This document shows, in pieces, positions 31,787-40,131 of a stretch of 41,062 bases of DNA (within the stretch, counting starts at the first letter, position 1; each line of letters starts with the position of its first letter). Made by a program: the position numbers and the translations under genes. Below the pieces are notes generated by a model. It saw nothing but the letters and a program-made list of their open reading frames with translations, made no database searches and had not been told where the DNA came from. Origin of the DNA: Saccharothrix luteola (lineage in GTDB: Bacteria; Actinomycetota; Actinomycetes; Mycobacteriales; Pseudonocardiaceae); NCBI RefSeq assembly GCF_020859565.1, contig NZ_JAJHUO010000022.1:1-41062 (forward strand), written 5' to 3'.

Positions 31787-32770
31787 CTACCGCTCCCGCC
31801 ACGCCAACTCCGACCGCCACCGCTGCAACCACTCCGGCACCACGCCGCCCGACACCGCCGCCAACTCGCCCTCCACCACGTGCCGCAGCACGTCGTCCGC
31901 GCCCTCCGCCACCCGCCCCAGCACCTCCTCGCGCACCGCGGGCCAGTCACCCGACGACGACGCCACCGCCCGCAGCCGCACGTAGGACTCCCACACCGGA
32001 TGCGCCAGGAACGCCCGCCGCCGCAGGTCCACCGCCCGCTCCACCCACCCCGCGCGCAGGCACTCGTCCACACCCAGGTCCACCAACCGGGTCGCCGCGC
32101 CACGCCCACCCGTCGCCGCCAGACCCCGCTCCACCCACGCCACCGCCTCCGCCGACCGGCCCGCGTCCCGCAGCACCGTCGCCACCCGCAGGTAGTGCCA
32201 GCCCGACGACAGGTCCCGCGACAACACCAACACCTGCAGGTCCACGTCACCGGTGTGCTCGGCCAACTCCTCCATCACCCGCAGCAACGCCCACCGCTCC
32301 CGGTCGTAGCGCCCGGTCTCCCCGAACCCGATCACCGGCAACCGCTCGAACCGCGCCACCGCCTCCGCCCGGTAGAACGCCAGCCCGTCCTCGCCCAACG
32401 CCGACGCGTACGCCGCCAACCGCACCTCCGGCGGCTCGGCGAAGTCCGTCTGCACCCACAACAACCACGCCGCCAACTCCCGACCGTCCACCGACGGCCC
32501 GGCCGCGCACGCCACCGCGTGCAGGTCCAGCACCCGGTCCACCAACCCCGCCAACGCCACCCGCTGCTCGCTGCCCTGCGCGGCCCGCACCAGCACCTCG
32601 GCCAACTCCCGCGCCACCACCCGCGCGCCCGGCCCGCCCCGCACCACAGCCGACAGCTCCGCCACCACCGCCGCCAACTCGTCCCACCGCACCGACCAGG
32701 GTGCGTCGACACGGGCCAGGGCGGCCGCCGCACGACCGGGTAAGGCATCCACCGCGACATCCAACCGCAC
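31787..32770 (-). CDS. Helical-repeat protein, resembling SWIM-finger protein C-terminus
   Basis: About 327 residues, mostly alpha-helical. Landmarks: ALPGRAAAALARVDAP, WLLWVQTDFAEPPEVRLAAY, RVMEELAEHTGDVDLQVLVLSRDLSSGWHYLRVATVLRDAGRSAEAVAWVERGLAAT, and RLRAVASSSGDWPAVREEVLG. This resembles the C-terminal helical repeat part of actinobacterial SWIM zinc-finger proteins (DUF6880-like), but no SWIM finger is present, so the gene may be a shortened form. Start uncertain: GTG at 32770 is chosen; 32785, 32794 and 32806 are also possible. One TTA codon (residue 10) is visible. Confidence 0.65.
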   Translation of the reverse strand: MRLDVAVDALPGRAAAALARVDAPWSVRWDELAAVVAELSAVVRGGPGARVVARELAEVLVRAAQGSEQRVALAGLVDRVLDLHAVACAAGPSVDGRELAAWLLWVQTDFAEPPEVRLAAYASALGEDGLAFYRAEAVARFERLPVIGFGETGRYDRERWALLRVMEELAEHTGDVDLQVLVLSRDLSSGWHYLRVATVLRDAGRSAEAVAWVERGLAATGGRGAATRLVDLGVDECLRAGWVERAVDLRRRAFLAHPVWESYVRLRAVASSSGDWPAVREEVLGRVAEGADDVLRHVVEGELAAVSGGVVPEWLQRWRSELAWRER

Positions 32771-32897
32771 ACCGACCGGCCCCACGAGACCCACTCGGAC
32801 GCCCACCGGCCCGCCGGACCCGCCCCGACCACGCGAAAGGGGCGCCGGCGACCACCGCCGACGCCCCACCACTGCGTCCAAGATCACTGCCAGGGGA

Positions 32898-34109
32898 TCA
32901 CTCGTGCGGCGACCGCGGCTCCCCGGCCCCGACCTCCCGCGCCGCCGGCGACGACCCCAACGTGCCGCGCTCCGGCCCGCGTTCCACCGACGCCTGCTCC
33001 AACGGACCCGGCACCTCCTTGCGGGCCACCGCCTCCGCCGCGCGCACCGCCTCCGCCACCGCCGGGTCCGGCGCCGTGTCGAACCACTCCGCCACCGACG
33101 CGTCGTCCTGCTCCGGCGACGACGTCTCCGGCTTCTCGTAGACCGGCGGCTCGTAGCGGAACACGCCGTCCTCGCCCGGCGCGCCCAGCATCTTCGCGAA
33201 ACCCTCCAGCGCCTTGCCGTAGTCCGACGGCACCAGCCACACCTTGTTCGCGTCGCCCTGCGCCATCTGCGGCAACGTCTGCAGGTACTGGTAGGCCAGC
33301 ACCTCCGGCGTCGGCTTGCCCGCCTTGATCGCCGCGAACACCTTCTCGATCGCCTTCGCCTGACCCTGCGCCTGCAGGTACCGGGCCGCCCGCTCACCCT
33401 GCGCCCGCAGGATCGCCGACTGCCGCTCCGCCTCCGCGGACAGGATCGCCGCCTGCTTCGCGCCCTCCGCGGACAGGATCTGCGCCTGCTTCTGCCCCTC
33501 CGCGGACTTGATCGCCGCCTCCCGCTGGCCCTCCGCGTTGAGGATCATCGCGCGCTTCTCCCGGTCCGCGCGCATCTGCTTCTCCATCGAGTCCCGGATC
33601 GAGGGCGGCGGGTCGACCGCCTTGAGCTCCACCCGCGCCACCCGGATGCCCCACCGGCCCGTCGCCTCGTCCAGCACGCCGCGCAACTGGTTGTTGATCT
33701 GGTCACGGGAGGTCAGCGTCTCCTCCAGGCTCATCCCGCCCACCAGGTTGCGCAGCGTCGTGGTCGCCAACTGCTCCACACCCACGATGTAGTTCGAGAT
33801 CTCGTACACCGCCGCCCGCGGGTCGGTCACCTGGAAGTAGACGACCGTGTCGATCGACACCGTCAGGTTGTCCCGGGTGATCACCGGCTGCGGCGGGAAC
33901 GACACCACCTGCTCGCGCAGGTCGATCCGCGCCCGCACCCGGTCGAAGAACGGCACCAGGATGTTGAGCCCCGGTGCGGCGGTCGTGCGGTAGCGGCCCA
34001 GCCGCTCGATCACCGCGGCCGTGGCCTGCGGGATCACCAGCACCGACTTCACCGTCACGACCAGCACGAACAGCACCAGGACCGCGATGACGATCAGCGT
34101 CGTGGTCAA
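32898..34109 (-). CDS. SPFH/Band-7 membrane protein
   Basis: 403 residues. N-terminal transmembrane helix (TLIVIAVLVLFVLVVTVKSVLV), then an SPFH domain (about 25-200): VIERLGRYRTTAAPGLNILVPFFDRVRARIDLREQVVSFPPQPVITRDNLTVSIDTVVYFQVTDP. Next a long coiled-coil region rich in AEGQ repeats (AEGQREAAIKSAEGQKQAQILSAEGAKQ) and an acidic C-terminal tail. Family members scaffold membrane microdomains. TTG at 34109 follows GGAGG at nine bases. The NfeD gene directly upstream is the usual partner. Confidence 0.95.
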   Translation of the reverse strand: MTTTLIVIAVLVLFVLVVTVKSVLVIPQATAAVIERLGRYRTTAAPGLNILVPFFDRVRARIDLREQVVSFPPQPVITRDNLTVSIDTVVYFQVTDPRAAVYEISNYIVGVEQLATTTLRNLVGGMSLEETLTSRDQINNQLRGVLDEATGRWGIRVARVELKAVDPPPSIRDSMEKQMRADREKRAMILNAEGQREAAIKSAEGQKQAQILSAEGAKQAAILSAEAERQSAILRAQGERAARYLQAQGQAKAIEKVFAAIKAGKPTPEVLAYQYLQTLPQMAQGDANKVWLVPSDYGKALEGFAKMLGAPGEDGVFRYEPPVYEKPETSSPEQDDASVAEWFDTAPDPAVAEAVRAAEAVARKEVPGPLEQASVERGPERGTLGSSPAAREVGAGEPRSPHE

Positions 34110-34125
34110 CTCTCCCAGCCTCCAC

Positions 34126-34551
34126 TCAGGCCCCGGACAGCACCACTGCGGTCGCGCCCGAGATCTCGACAACAGTGACTTCGGCGCCGGGCTCGATGAC
34201 CTCGCGGTCCAACGACCGCGCCGACCACACCTCGCCGCCGATCCGCACCCTACCGCCGTGGCCGTCCACAGTGGACACGACGACGGCCGTGGCGCCCACC
34301 AGGGCCTCCACGCCCGACTTGTGCCCCGAACCCAGCGCCATCCGGCGCTTGATCGCGGGCCGCGCGCCCACCACCAGCCCCAACGACACCAGGCCGAACA
34401 CGATCCCGCTGAGCACCACGTCCGCGCCCAACGCCGACGCGCCCGCCGCGCCCAACGCCGCCAGGCCCAGCATGACCAGCACGAAGTCGCCCGACAGGAT
34501 CTCGGCCGCCACCAGGACGACACCGAGGATCAACCAGATCAGCGCGGCCAC
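34126..34551 (-). CDS. nfeD: NfeD-like membrane protein
   Basis: 141 residues. Two hydrophobic stretches (LIWLILGVVLVAAEIL, VLVMLGLAALGAAGASALG and IVFGLVSLGLVVGA) followed by a small OB-like soluble domain (GATAVVVSTVDGHGGRVRIGGEVWSARSLDREVIEPGAEVTVVEISGATAVVL). The OB fold is a family hallmark. It is 16 bp upstream of the SPFH gene on the same strand, the conserved NfeD-SPFH pairing thought to maintain membrane microdomains. A GTG start at 34551 is used. Confidence 0.93.
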   Translation of the reverse strand: MAALIWLILGVVLVAAEILSGDFVLVMLGLAALGAAGASALGADVVLSGIVFGLVSLGLVVGARPAIKRRMALGSGHKSGVEALVGATAVVVSTVDGHGGRVRIGGEVWSARSLDREVIEPGAEVTVVEISGATAVVLSGA

Positions 34552-34591
34552 CCACCCATCCTCGCACTTCCGGGGCCACCAGGGGCGGGTT

Positions 34592-35398
34592 TCAGCCCGC
34601 CGGCTCCGCCACGAAGTCGATCAGACGCTCCACCGCGCCGATCAACGGCGTCTCCAGGTCCCGGAACCCCGACACCCCCGCCAACACCCGACGCCACCCC
34701 TCGTAGGGCTGACCCCAGCCCAGCGCCGCGCACACCCCTTCCTTCCACGGCACGCCCCGCGGCACCACCGGCCACGCCGCGATCCCCACCGACGCCGGCT
34801 TCACCGCCTGCCACACGTCCACGTACGGGTGACCGGTGACCAGGACGTCGTCGTCCCGGATCGCCGAGACCAGCCGCGACTCCTTGCTGCCCGCCACCAG
34901 GTGGTCCACCAGCACACCCAGCCGCCTGCCCGGTCCCGTGCCGAACTCCGCGATCCGGCCGGCCAGCTCGTCCACCCCGTCCAGCGGCTCGACCACGACG
35001 CCCTCCACGCGCAGGTCGTGCCCCCACACCCGCTCCACCAGCTCCGCGTCGTGCAGGCCCTCCACCCAGATCCGGCTGTCCCGGGCCGTGCGGGCCCGCA
35101 GCCCCTCGACCTTCACCGACCCCGACGCCGTCCGCGCGGGCTTCGCCGCCGCCGGCGCGGGCCGCACCAGCGTCACCGGCCGCCCGTCCACCAGGAACCC
35201 CGCCGGGCGCAGCGGGAACAGCCGCTGCCGGCCCCGCCGGTCCTCCAGCACCACCTGACCGTGCTCGAACCGCACCACCGCGCCGCAGAACCCCGACGCC
35301 GGGTCCTCCGCCACCAGCCCGACCTCGGCCGCCACCTCGGGCACCGTCCTGCGCTTGCGGCCCGACAGCACGTCGCGGCCGTAGTCGTGTGATCGCAC
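34592..35398 (-). CDS. DUF3097-family protein
   Basis: 268 residues. Matches the actinobacterial DUF3097 pattern: RSHDYGRDVLSGRKRRTVPEVAAEVGLVAEDPASGFCGAVV at the N-terminus, IWVEGLHDAELVERVWGHDLRVEGVVVEPLDGVDEL, and LLVDHLVAGSKESRLVSAI-like GVLVDHLVAGSKESRLVS with VLVTGHPYVDVWQAVKP. The last part resembles a Toprim-like nucleotide-processing fold, but the function is unknown. GTG at 35398 has a TAACGT box eight bases upstream, so it is probably leaderless. Confidence 0.93.
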   Translation of the reverse strand: MRSHDYGRDVLSGRKRRTVPEVAAEVGLVAEDPASGFCGAVVRFEHGQVVLEDRRGRQRLFPLRPAGFLVDGRPVTLVRPAPAAAKPARTASGSVKVEGLRARTARDSRIWVEGLHDAELVERVWGHDLRVEGVVVEPLDGVDELAGRIAEFGTGPGRRLGVLVDHLVAGSKESRLVSAIRDDDVLVTGHPYVDVWQAVKPASVGIAAWPVVPRGVPWKEGVCAALGWGQPYEGWRRVLAGVSGFRDLETPLIGAVERLIDFVAEPAG

Positions 35399-35406
35399 GG
35401 CCGGCG

Positions 35407-35412
35407 ACGTTA
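35407..35412 (-). promoter_or_regulatory. -10 box of DUF3097 gene
   Basis: Minus-strand TAACGT, eight bases before the GTG at 35398; it overlaps the stop codon of the kinase gene (35410). Confidence 0.5.
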
Positions 35413-36171
35413 CCGGCCCGCGGCCACCGACGGGTGATCGGGGAAGAACCCGGCGAACACCTCGCACCACGCCGCCAACCGGTCCCCGTCCACCACCGCC
35501 GACCAGCGCTCGATCCCGTCGCGCAGGTCGGGCGAGGCGTAGGCGAAGTCCACCGCGTCCGACGCCGGGTCGCCCACGCACGGCCGCGGGTCGATCGCCA
35601 CCAACCCGCGCTCGCCCGCGTCCAGGACGTTGCCGAAGTGCAGGTCGCCGTGCAGCAACGTCGCCGCCACCCGGTCGCGGGCCAGCGCCGCCGCCCGCGC
35701 GTGAGCCGCGTCGTGGTCGCCGGGGTGCCGCCTGCGCAGCACGTCGAAGACGAAGTCCACCCGCTCGTGCAACGGCGGGAACCCCTCCGGCGGCGCGATG
35801 TGCAGCCCGCGCAGCACCTCGGCCAGCCCCGGACCGTCCGCGGCGGGCGTGCCCGGCACCAGGCCCTCCAGCAGCAACGCGCCCCGCGCCGGATCCGCCC
35901 GCAGCACCCGCACCATCCGCGGCGACGGCTCCCACGCCCGCAGCGCCGCGTGCTCCTGCACCGAGATCGCCGGCTCCGGCGTCACCTTCAACACCACCGG
36001 CTCACCGCCGCGCGTGCACATCAGGGCGTGCGAGGTGCCCCCGGACAACGGCCGCACCACCTCCAGGCCCCAGTCCCGGCACAACCCCGCCACCAGCGCG
36101 TCCAGCCCGTCCAGCCACGACCGCACCCCCGGCCCGAAGCGCCGCGTCATGCGGTCGGCCAACGACGCCAT
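35410..36171 (-). CDS. Aminoglycoside phosphotransferase-like kinase
   Basis: 253 residues, similar to the APH(6)/streptomycin 6-kinase type. Seen: PLSGGTSHALMCTRGGEPVVLKV (N-lobe Lys), AISVQEHAALRAW (Glu), LLHGDLHFGNVLDAGERGLVAIDPRPCVGDPASDAVDFAY with the catalytic Asp (HGDLH) and metal Asp (IDP). The substrate might be an aminoglycoside or another hydroxyl compound. It begins right after the acetyltransferase stop (TGA then ATG), so the two are co-transcribed. A housekeeping role is as likely as resistance. Confidence 0.9.
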   Translation of the reverse strand: MASLADRMTRRFGPGVRSWLDGLDALVAGLCRDWGLEVVRPLSGGTSHALMCTRGGEPVVLKVTPEPAISVQEHAALRAWEPSPRMVRVLRADPARGALLLEGLVPGTPAADGPGLAEVLRGLHIAPPEGFPPLHERVDFVFDVLRRRHPGDHDAAHARAAALARDRVAATLLHGDLHFGNVLDAGERGLVAIDPRPCVGDPASDAVDFAYASPDLRDGIERWSAVVDGDRLAAWCEVFAGFFPDHPSVAAGR

Positions 36172-36645
36172 TCAGCCGTCCAACCTCAAGATGAACTCCT
36201 CCACGTCCTCACCACGCCCCTCGGCGAACCCCACGTCCTCGCCGACCGGCACGAACCCGCACTTCTCCAGCACCCGCAGCGACCCCAGGTTGTCCACCGC
36301 GGCCCGCGCGTACAGCGGGCGCAGCGGCTCCTCCCGCAGGAACAGCTGCAACGCCGCCGTCGCCAGCCCCTTGCCCCAGTGCTCCCGGTCGATCCAGCAC
36401 ACCACCTCCGGCTCACCGAACTGGCGCAACCGCCCCACGTGGCCCACCACGTCGCCGTCGAACACCACCGTGCGCGCCGCCACCGAGTCGTCGGCCAGGA
36501 TCCGCGCCCACCGCACCAGGAACGCCGCCCGGTCCGACGGGTCCGACGGGGTGAACGCGGCCATCCGGACCGCCTCCGGATCGCGCTGGTGCTCGAAGAA
36601 CACCAACACGTCGGCAGCGGTCACCTCGCGCAGTTCGACGCCCAC
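36172..36645 (-). CDS. GNAT-family N-acetyltransferase (RimJ-like)
   Basis: 157 residues. Start VGVELREVTAADVLVFFEHQRDPEAVRMAAFTP resembles the RimJ/RimL branch. Acetyl-CoA loop in WGKGLATAALQLFL (R/Q-x-x-G-x-A variant), C-terminal NLGSLRVLEKCGFVPVGE. The substrate is unknown. GTG at 36645 is chosen because a TCTACT box lies six bases upstream; the longer frame begins inside that box. It is directly upstream of the kinase gene. Confidence 0.9.
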   Translation of the reverse strand: MGVELREVTAADVLVFFEHQRDPEAVRMAAFTPSDPSDRAAFLVRWARILADDSVAARTVVFDGDVVGHVGRLRQFGEPEVVCWIDREHWGKGLATAALQLFLREEPLRPLYARAAVDNLGSLRVLEKCGFVPVGEDVGFAEGRGEDVEEFILRLDG

Positions 36646-36651
36646 GCGGCA

Positions 36652-36657
36652 AGTAGA
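36652..36657 (-). promoter_or_regulatory. -10 box of acetyltransferase-kinase unit
   Basis: Minus-strand TCTACT, six bases before the GTG at 36645. Confidence 0.4.
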
Positions 36658-36719
36658 CAACACGCACCCGCGACGTCAGAAGATCCCCGCGCAGAACCGC
36701 CCGCCGGTGTCGCGCCCGC

Positions 36720-37514
36720 TCAGAACGCGGGCCAGGGGATCGCCGGCCAGTCGTTGGACGGCTCCGGGAACACCCCCGCCGCCAGCAGCTTGTCCACCCG
36801 CTCGGCCAACGCCCGCACCTCCGCGCGCGTCAGGTGCTCGTGCAGCCGCTCCGACAGCTCCCCGTCCAGGCACGAGCGCAGCCGCCGCAGCGACTCCACC
36901 GCCTCCCCGGGCAGCTCCTCGCCCAACCAGCCCCACAGCACCGTGCGCAGCTTGTCGTCGCCGTGCAGGCAGATCCCGTGGTCCACCCCGTACACCGCGC
37001 CGTCGAGCGCGTGCAGCACGTGACCGCCCTTGCGGTCGGCGTTGTTCACCACCACGTCGAACGCCGCCATCAACCGCACCCGCGGGTGGTCGGCGTGCAC
37101 CAGCACCGCGGGCTCCCCGTACCGGTCGTGCGCCCGCAACACCGAACGCCACCCCGGCCGCACCTCGTCCACCGGCACGATGTCCACCAGGTCGTCGTCC
37201 TCGCGGGTCTCCACCCACAACTGGACCATGCCCGACCCGAACGGACCCTCCCGCAGCACCGTCGGCGGCACCACGTGCACCCCGGCCGCCTCCGACACCA
37301 GGTACGTGGCCACCTCGCGGCCCGCCAGCGTGCCGTCGGGGAAGTCCCACAACGGCCGCTCGCCGCGCACCGGCTTGTACACGCACTTCGCGGTCACGCC
37401 GTCGAGGCTGATCGCGCAGAACAACGTCGCGTTCGACGCGTCCACCAGCCGGCCCTCGACGTCGATGCGGCCACGCCGCAGCAAGTCGAGCACCCCGTCG
37501 TCAGCCGGACCCAC
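36720..37514 (-). CDS. SCO1664-like conserved protein (kinase-like)
   Basis: 264 residues. Family landmarks: LLRRGRIDVEGRLVDASNATLFCAISLDGVTAKCVYKPVRGERPLWDFPDGTLAGREVATYLVSEA, HVVPPTVLREGPFGSGMVQLWVE, AFDVVVNNADRKGGHVLHALDGAVYGVDHGICLH. The latter resembles the NxDRKxxN and D-H-G metal site of phosphatidylinositol-kinase-like enzymes, so a kinase role is plausible. GTG at 37514 is 8 bp after the DUF3090 stop, so both are one operon, a pairing typical of actinobacteria. Confidence 0.93.
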   Translation of the reverse strand: MGPADDGVLDLLRRGRIDVEGRLVDASNATLFCAISLDGVTAKCVYKPVRGERPLWDFPDGTLAGREVATYLVSEAAGVHVVPPTVLREGPFGSGMVQLWVETREDDDLVDIVPVDEVRPGWRSVLRAHDRYGEPAVLVHADHPRVRLMAAFDVVVNNADRKGGHVLHALDGAVYGVDHGICLHGDDKLRTVLWGWLGEELPGEAVESLRRLRSCLDGELSERLHEHLTRAEVRALAERVDKLLAAGVFPEPSNDWPAIPWPAF

Positions 37515-37522
37515 CGCCGCGC

Positions 37523-38089
37523 TCAGCCCTCGTCCGACCGGCGGTAGCCGTTCTGCCGCGGGCACACGTGCCCCTCGGGGTCCAGCGGCTCGGCGCACAG
37601 CGGACACGGCTTGCGGCCCGCCCGCACCACCCGGTCCGCGCGCTCGGCGAACGCCCGCGCCTCCACCGGGCTCAGGAACACCCGCACCGCGTCCGGACCC
37701 TCCTCGGTGTCGTCGAGCACCACCGCCTCGTCGACCTCCTCCTCGGTGATCGCGAGCAGTTCGATGACCACCGCGCGGGACTCGGCGTCCCAGCCCAGCC
37801 CCATCGTGCCGACCTTGAACTCCTCCTCGACCGGCACCGCCAGCGGTTCGGTGTCCCGGAGGTCCTCGGGGACCGCGTCGGGGACGTCGGCGCCGAACCG
37901 CCGGTGCACCTCCTCCAGCAGCGAGCCGATGCGCTCGGCGAGTACGGCGACCTGTTGCTTCTCCAGCGCCACGCTGACCAGCCGGGCCTCCTCGGAGGCC
38001 TGCAGGTAGAACGTGCGCTCGCCAGGCTGCCCGACTGTGCCGGCGACGAACCGGTCGGGCTGGCGGAATACGTGGATGACGCGTGCCAT
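37523..38089 (-). CDS. DUF3090-family protein
   Basis: 188 residues. Seen: MARVIHVFRQPDRFVAGTVGQPGERTFYLQASE at the start, the middle ESRAVVIELLAITEEEVDEAVVLDDTEEGPDAVRVFLSPVEARAFAERADRVV, and a C-terminal zinc site CPLCAEPLDPEGHVCPR (CxxC ... HxC). Universal in actinobacteria, function unknown. ATG at 38089; TAGGGT box ten bases upstream. First gene of the operon with the SCO1664-like gene. Confidence 0.94.
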   Translation of the reverse strand: MARVIHVFRQPDRFVAGTVGQPGERTFYLQASEEARLVSVALEKQQVAVLAERIGSLLEEVHRRFGADVPDAVPEDLRDTEPLAVPVEEEFKVGTMGLGWDAESRAVVIELLAITEEEVDEAVVLDDTEEGPDAVRVFLSPVEARAFAERADRVVRAGRKPCPLCAEPLDPEGHVCPRQNGYRRSDEG

Positions 38090-38099
38090 GACAACGACG

Positions 38100-38105
38100 A
38101 CCCTA
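38100..38105 (-). promoter_or_regulatory. -10 box of DUF3090 operon
   Basis: Minus-strand TAGGGT, ten bases before the ATG at 38089. The 5' leader would be very short. Confidence 0.4.
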
Positions 38106-38205
38106 GGCCACGCGAGCAAGATCGGCAGCCCTGCCCCTTGCTTTTCCACGACCGGCGAACACGACTCCCCGTCGGTCGGCGCTGACCGGCCGGCACGCAC
38201 CCGGA

Positions 38206-38211
38206 TAAGGT
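38206..38211 (+). promoter_or_regulatory. -10 box of S9 peptidase gene
   Basis: TAAGGT, six bases before the GTG at 38218; leaderless-type promoter. Confidence 0.5.
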
Positions 38212-38217
38212 CGCCGC

Positions 38218-40131
38218 GTGGTGAAGATCGCACCGTACGGAACGTGGACATCGCCCATCGACGCGGCCGACGCCGCCGCGGCCGGCGGGGGCCTGCAGTG
38301 GGTCGACCTGCACGACGGTCGTCCCTGGTGGGCCGAGGGACGACCCGCCGAGGGCGGCCGGGTCGCGCTCGTGCGCGACGGGCAGGACCTGCTGCCGCCG
38401 CCGTGGAACGTGCGCAACCGCGTCCACGAGTACGGCGGCCGGCCGTGGGTCGTGCTGGACACCCCAGAGGGGACGCGCGTGGCGTTCACCAACTGGGACG
38501 ACCAGCGCGTCTACCTGTTCGACCCCGACGACCCCCGGCCCGTCCCGCTCAGCCCCGAGCCCGCGCGCCGCCACGGCCACCGCTACGCCGACCTCACCGC
38601 CGGACCCGGCCACGCCGAGGTGTGGTGCGTGCGCGAGACCGTGACCGGCGACGCCCGCACCGACGTGCGCCGCGACCTGGTCGCCCTGCCGCTGGACGGC
38701 TCCCCGCCCCGCGTGCTCGCCGCCAGCCACCACTTCATGACCGGACCCCGGCTCTCGCCCGACGGCCGCCACTACGCCTGGATCGGCTGGGACCACCCCC
38801 GCATGCCGTGGGACGGCACCGAGCTGTGCGTCGCCGAGGTCGGCTCTTCGGAGCACCGGGTGCTGGCCGGCGGCGAGACCGAGGCCGTGTGCCAGGTCGA
38901 GTGGGAGGGCGACTCCCTGCTGGCGCTGACCGACCCCGACGGCTGGTGGAACCTGTTCCGCATCGGCCTGGACGGCGCCCGCAAGAACCTCGCGCCGTGC
39001 GCCGCGGAACTGGGCGGACCGATGTGGCGGCTGGGCAACCGCTGGTTCGCCGCCATCGGCCCCGGCCGCTACGCCGTGCTGCGCTCCGGCGCGCTGGCCG
39101 TGCTCGACGAGCGCAGCGGCACCGTCACCGACGTCGACGTGGACCAGCCCGTCTGGCACGCGCACCTCGCCGTGCACGACGGCGTCCTGGTCAGCGGCGC
39201 CGCCGGACCGCTGGCCGAGTCCGCCGTGGTGTCGCTGGACCTGTCCACCGGCGCCCTCACCGAGCACACCTCCGGCGAGTCGCCGTTGCCGGTCGACTAC
39301 CTGCCCGTGCCCGAGGAACGCGTGTTCAGCGGGCCCGACGGCGACGTCCCCGCCTACGTCTACCCGCCGCGCAACCCCGACTTCACCGCCCCCGAGGGCG
39401 AGAAACCGCCCTACGTCGTGCACGTCCACGGTGGGCCCACCGGCCGGTCCGCGCCCGTGCTCGACGCCGAACTGGCCTACCTGACCAGCCGCGGCATCGG
39501 CGTGGTCGCGGTCAACTACGGCGGCTCCACCGGCTACGGGCGGGCGTTCCGCGAACGGCTGCGCGAGCAGTGGGGCGTGGTCGACGTGCAGGACTGCGCC
39601 GCCGTCGCCCAGGCCCTGGCCGACTCCGGCACCGCCGACGGCGACCGGCTCGCCATCCGCGGCGGCAGCGCGGGCGGCTGGACCTCGGCCGCGTCGCTGA
39701 CCTCGGTGAAGACCTACCGGTGCGGCATGGTCGCGTTCCCCATCCTCGACCTGGCCGGCTGGACCGGCGAGGGCGGCGAGACCCACGACTTCGAGTCCCG
39801 CTACGTCGAGGGCCTGGTCGGGCCCTGGCCCGCGGCGGCCGACCGGTACGCCGAACGGTCGCCGTCCCACCGCGTCGACCGGCTCGCCGGGCCCGTGCTG
39901 CTGCTGCAGGGCCTGGAGGACGAGATCTGCCCGCCCGACCAGGCCGACCGGTTCGCCTCCGCGCTGGACGGCACCGGCATCCCGCACGCCTACCTCACGT
40001 TCGAGGGCGAGCAGCACGGGTTCCGCAAGGCCGAGACGATCGTCGCGGCGCTGGAGGCCGAGCTGTCGTTCTACGGGCAGGTGTTCGGCTTCACGCCCGA
40101 GGGGATCGCGGTCCTGGAGCTGCGCCGGTGA
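38218..40131 (+). CDS. S9-family (prolyl oligopeptidase-like) peptidase
   Basis: 637 residues. An N-terminal beta-propeller (about 1-380) is followed by the catalytic alpha/beta hydrolase domain. Catalytic residues: Ser484 in GGSAGGW, Asp568 in LEDEICPPDQ, His600 in GEQHGFRK. HVHGGPTGRSAPVLDAELAYL is the oxyanion region, VNYGGSTGYGRAFR is also typical. Acylaminoacyl peptidase/oligopeptidase activity is expected; cytosolic, no signal peptide. It is followed by the S66 gene with a 4-bp overlap (GTGA), so both work in one operon. Confidence 0.94.
   Translation: MVKIAPYGTWTSPIDAADAAAAGGGLQWVDLHDGRPWWAEGRPAEGGRVALVRDGQDLLPPPWNVRNRVHEYGGRPWVVLDTPEGTRVAFTNWDDQRVYLFDPDDPRPVPLSPEPARRHGHRYADLTAGPGHAEVWCVRETVTGDARTDVRRDLVALPLDGSPPRVLAASHHFMTGPRLSPDGRHYAWIGWDHPRMPWDGTELCVAEVGSSEHRVLAGGETEAVCQVEWEGDSLLALTDPDGWWNLFRIGLDGARKNLAPCAAELGGPMWRLGNRWFAAIGPGRYAVLRSGALAVLDERSGTVTDVDVDQPVWHAHLAVHDGVLVSGAAGPLAESAVVSLDLSTGALTEHTSGESPLPVDYLPVPEERVFSGPDGDVPAYVYPPRNPDFTAPEGEKPPYVVHVHGGPTGRSAPVLDAELAYLTSRGIGVVAVNYGGSTGYGRAFRERLREQWGVVDVQDCAAVAQALADSGTADGDRLAIRGGSAGGWTSAASLTSVKTYRCGMVAFPILDLAGWTGEGGETHDFESRYVEGLVGPWPAAADRYAERSPSHRVDRLAGPVLLLQGLEDEICPPDQADRFASALDGTGIPHAYLTFEGEQHGFRKAETIVAALEAELSFYGQVFGFTPEGIAVLELRR

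Noticed and set aside
35410..36645. Antibiotic-resistance island
   Set aside because: Only two genes, no transposase or integron features, and ordinary composition; the evidence is too thin for such a claim.
37672..40017. Minus-strand 781-codon frame opposite the S9 peptidase
   Set aside because: Low-complexity antisense frame; the plus strand shows a full catalytic triad.
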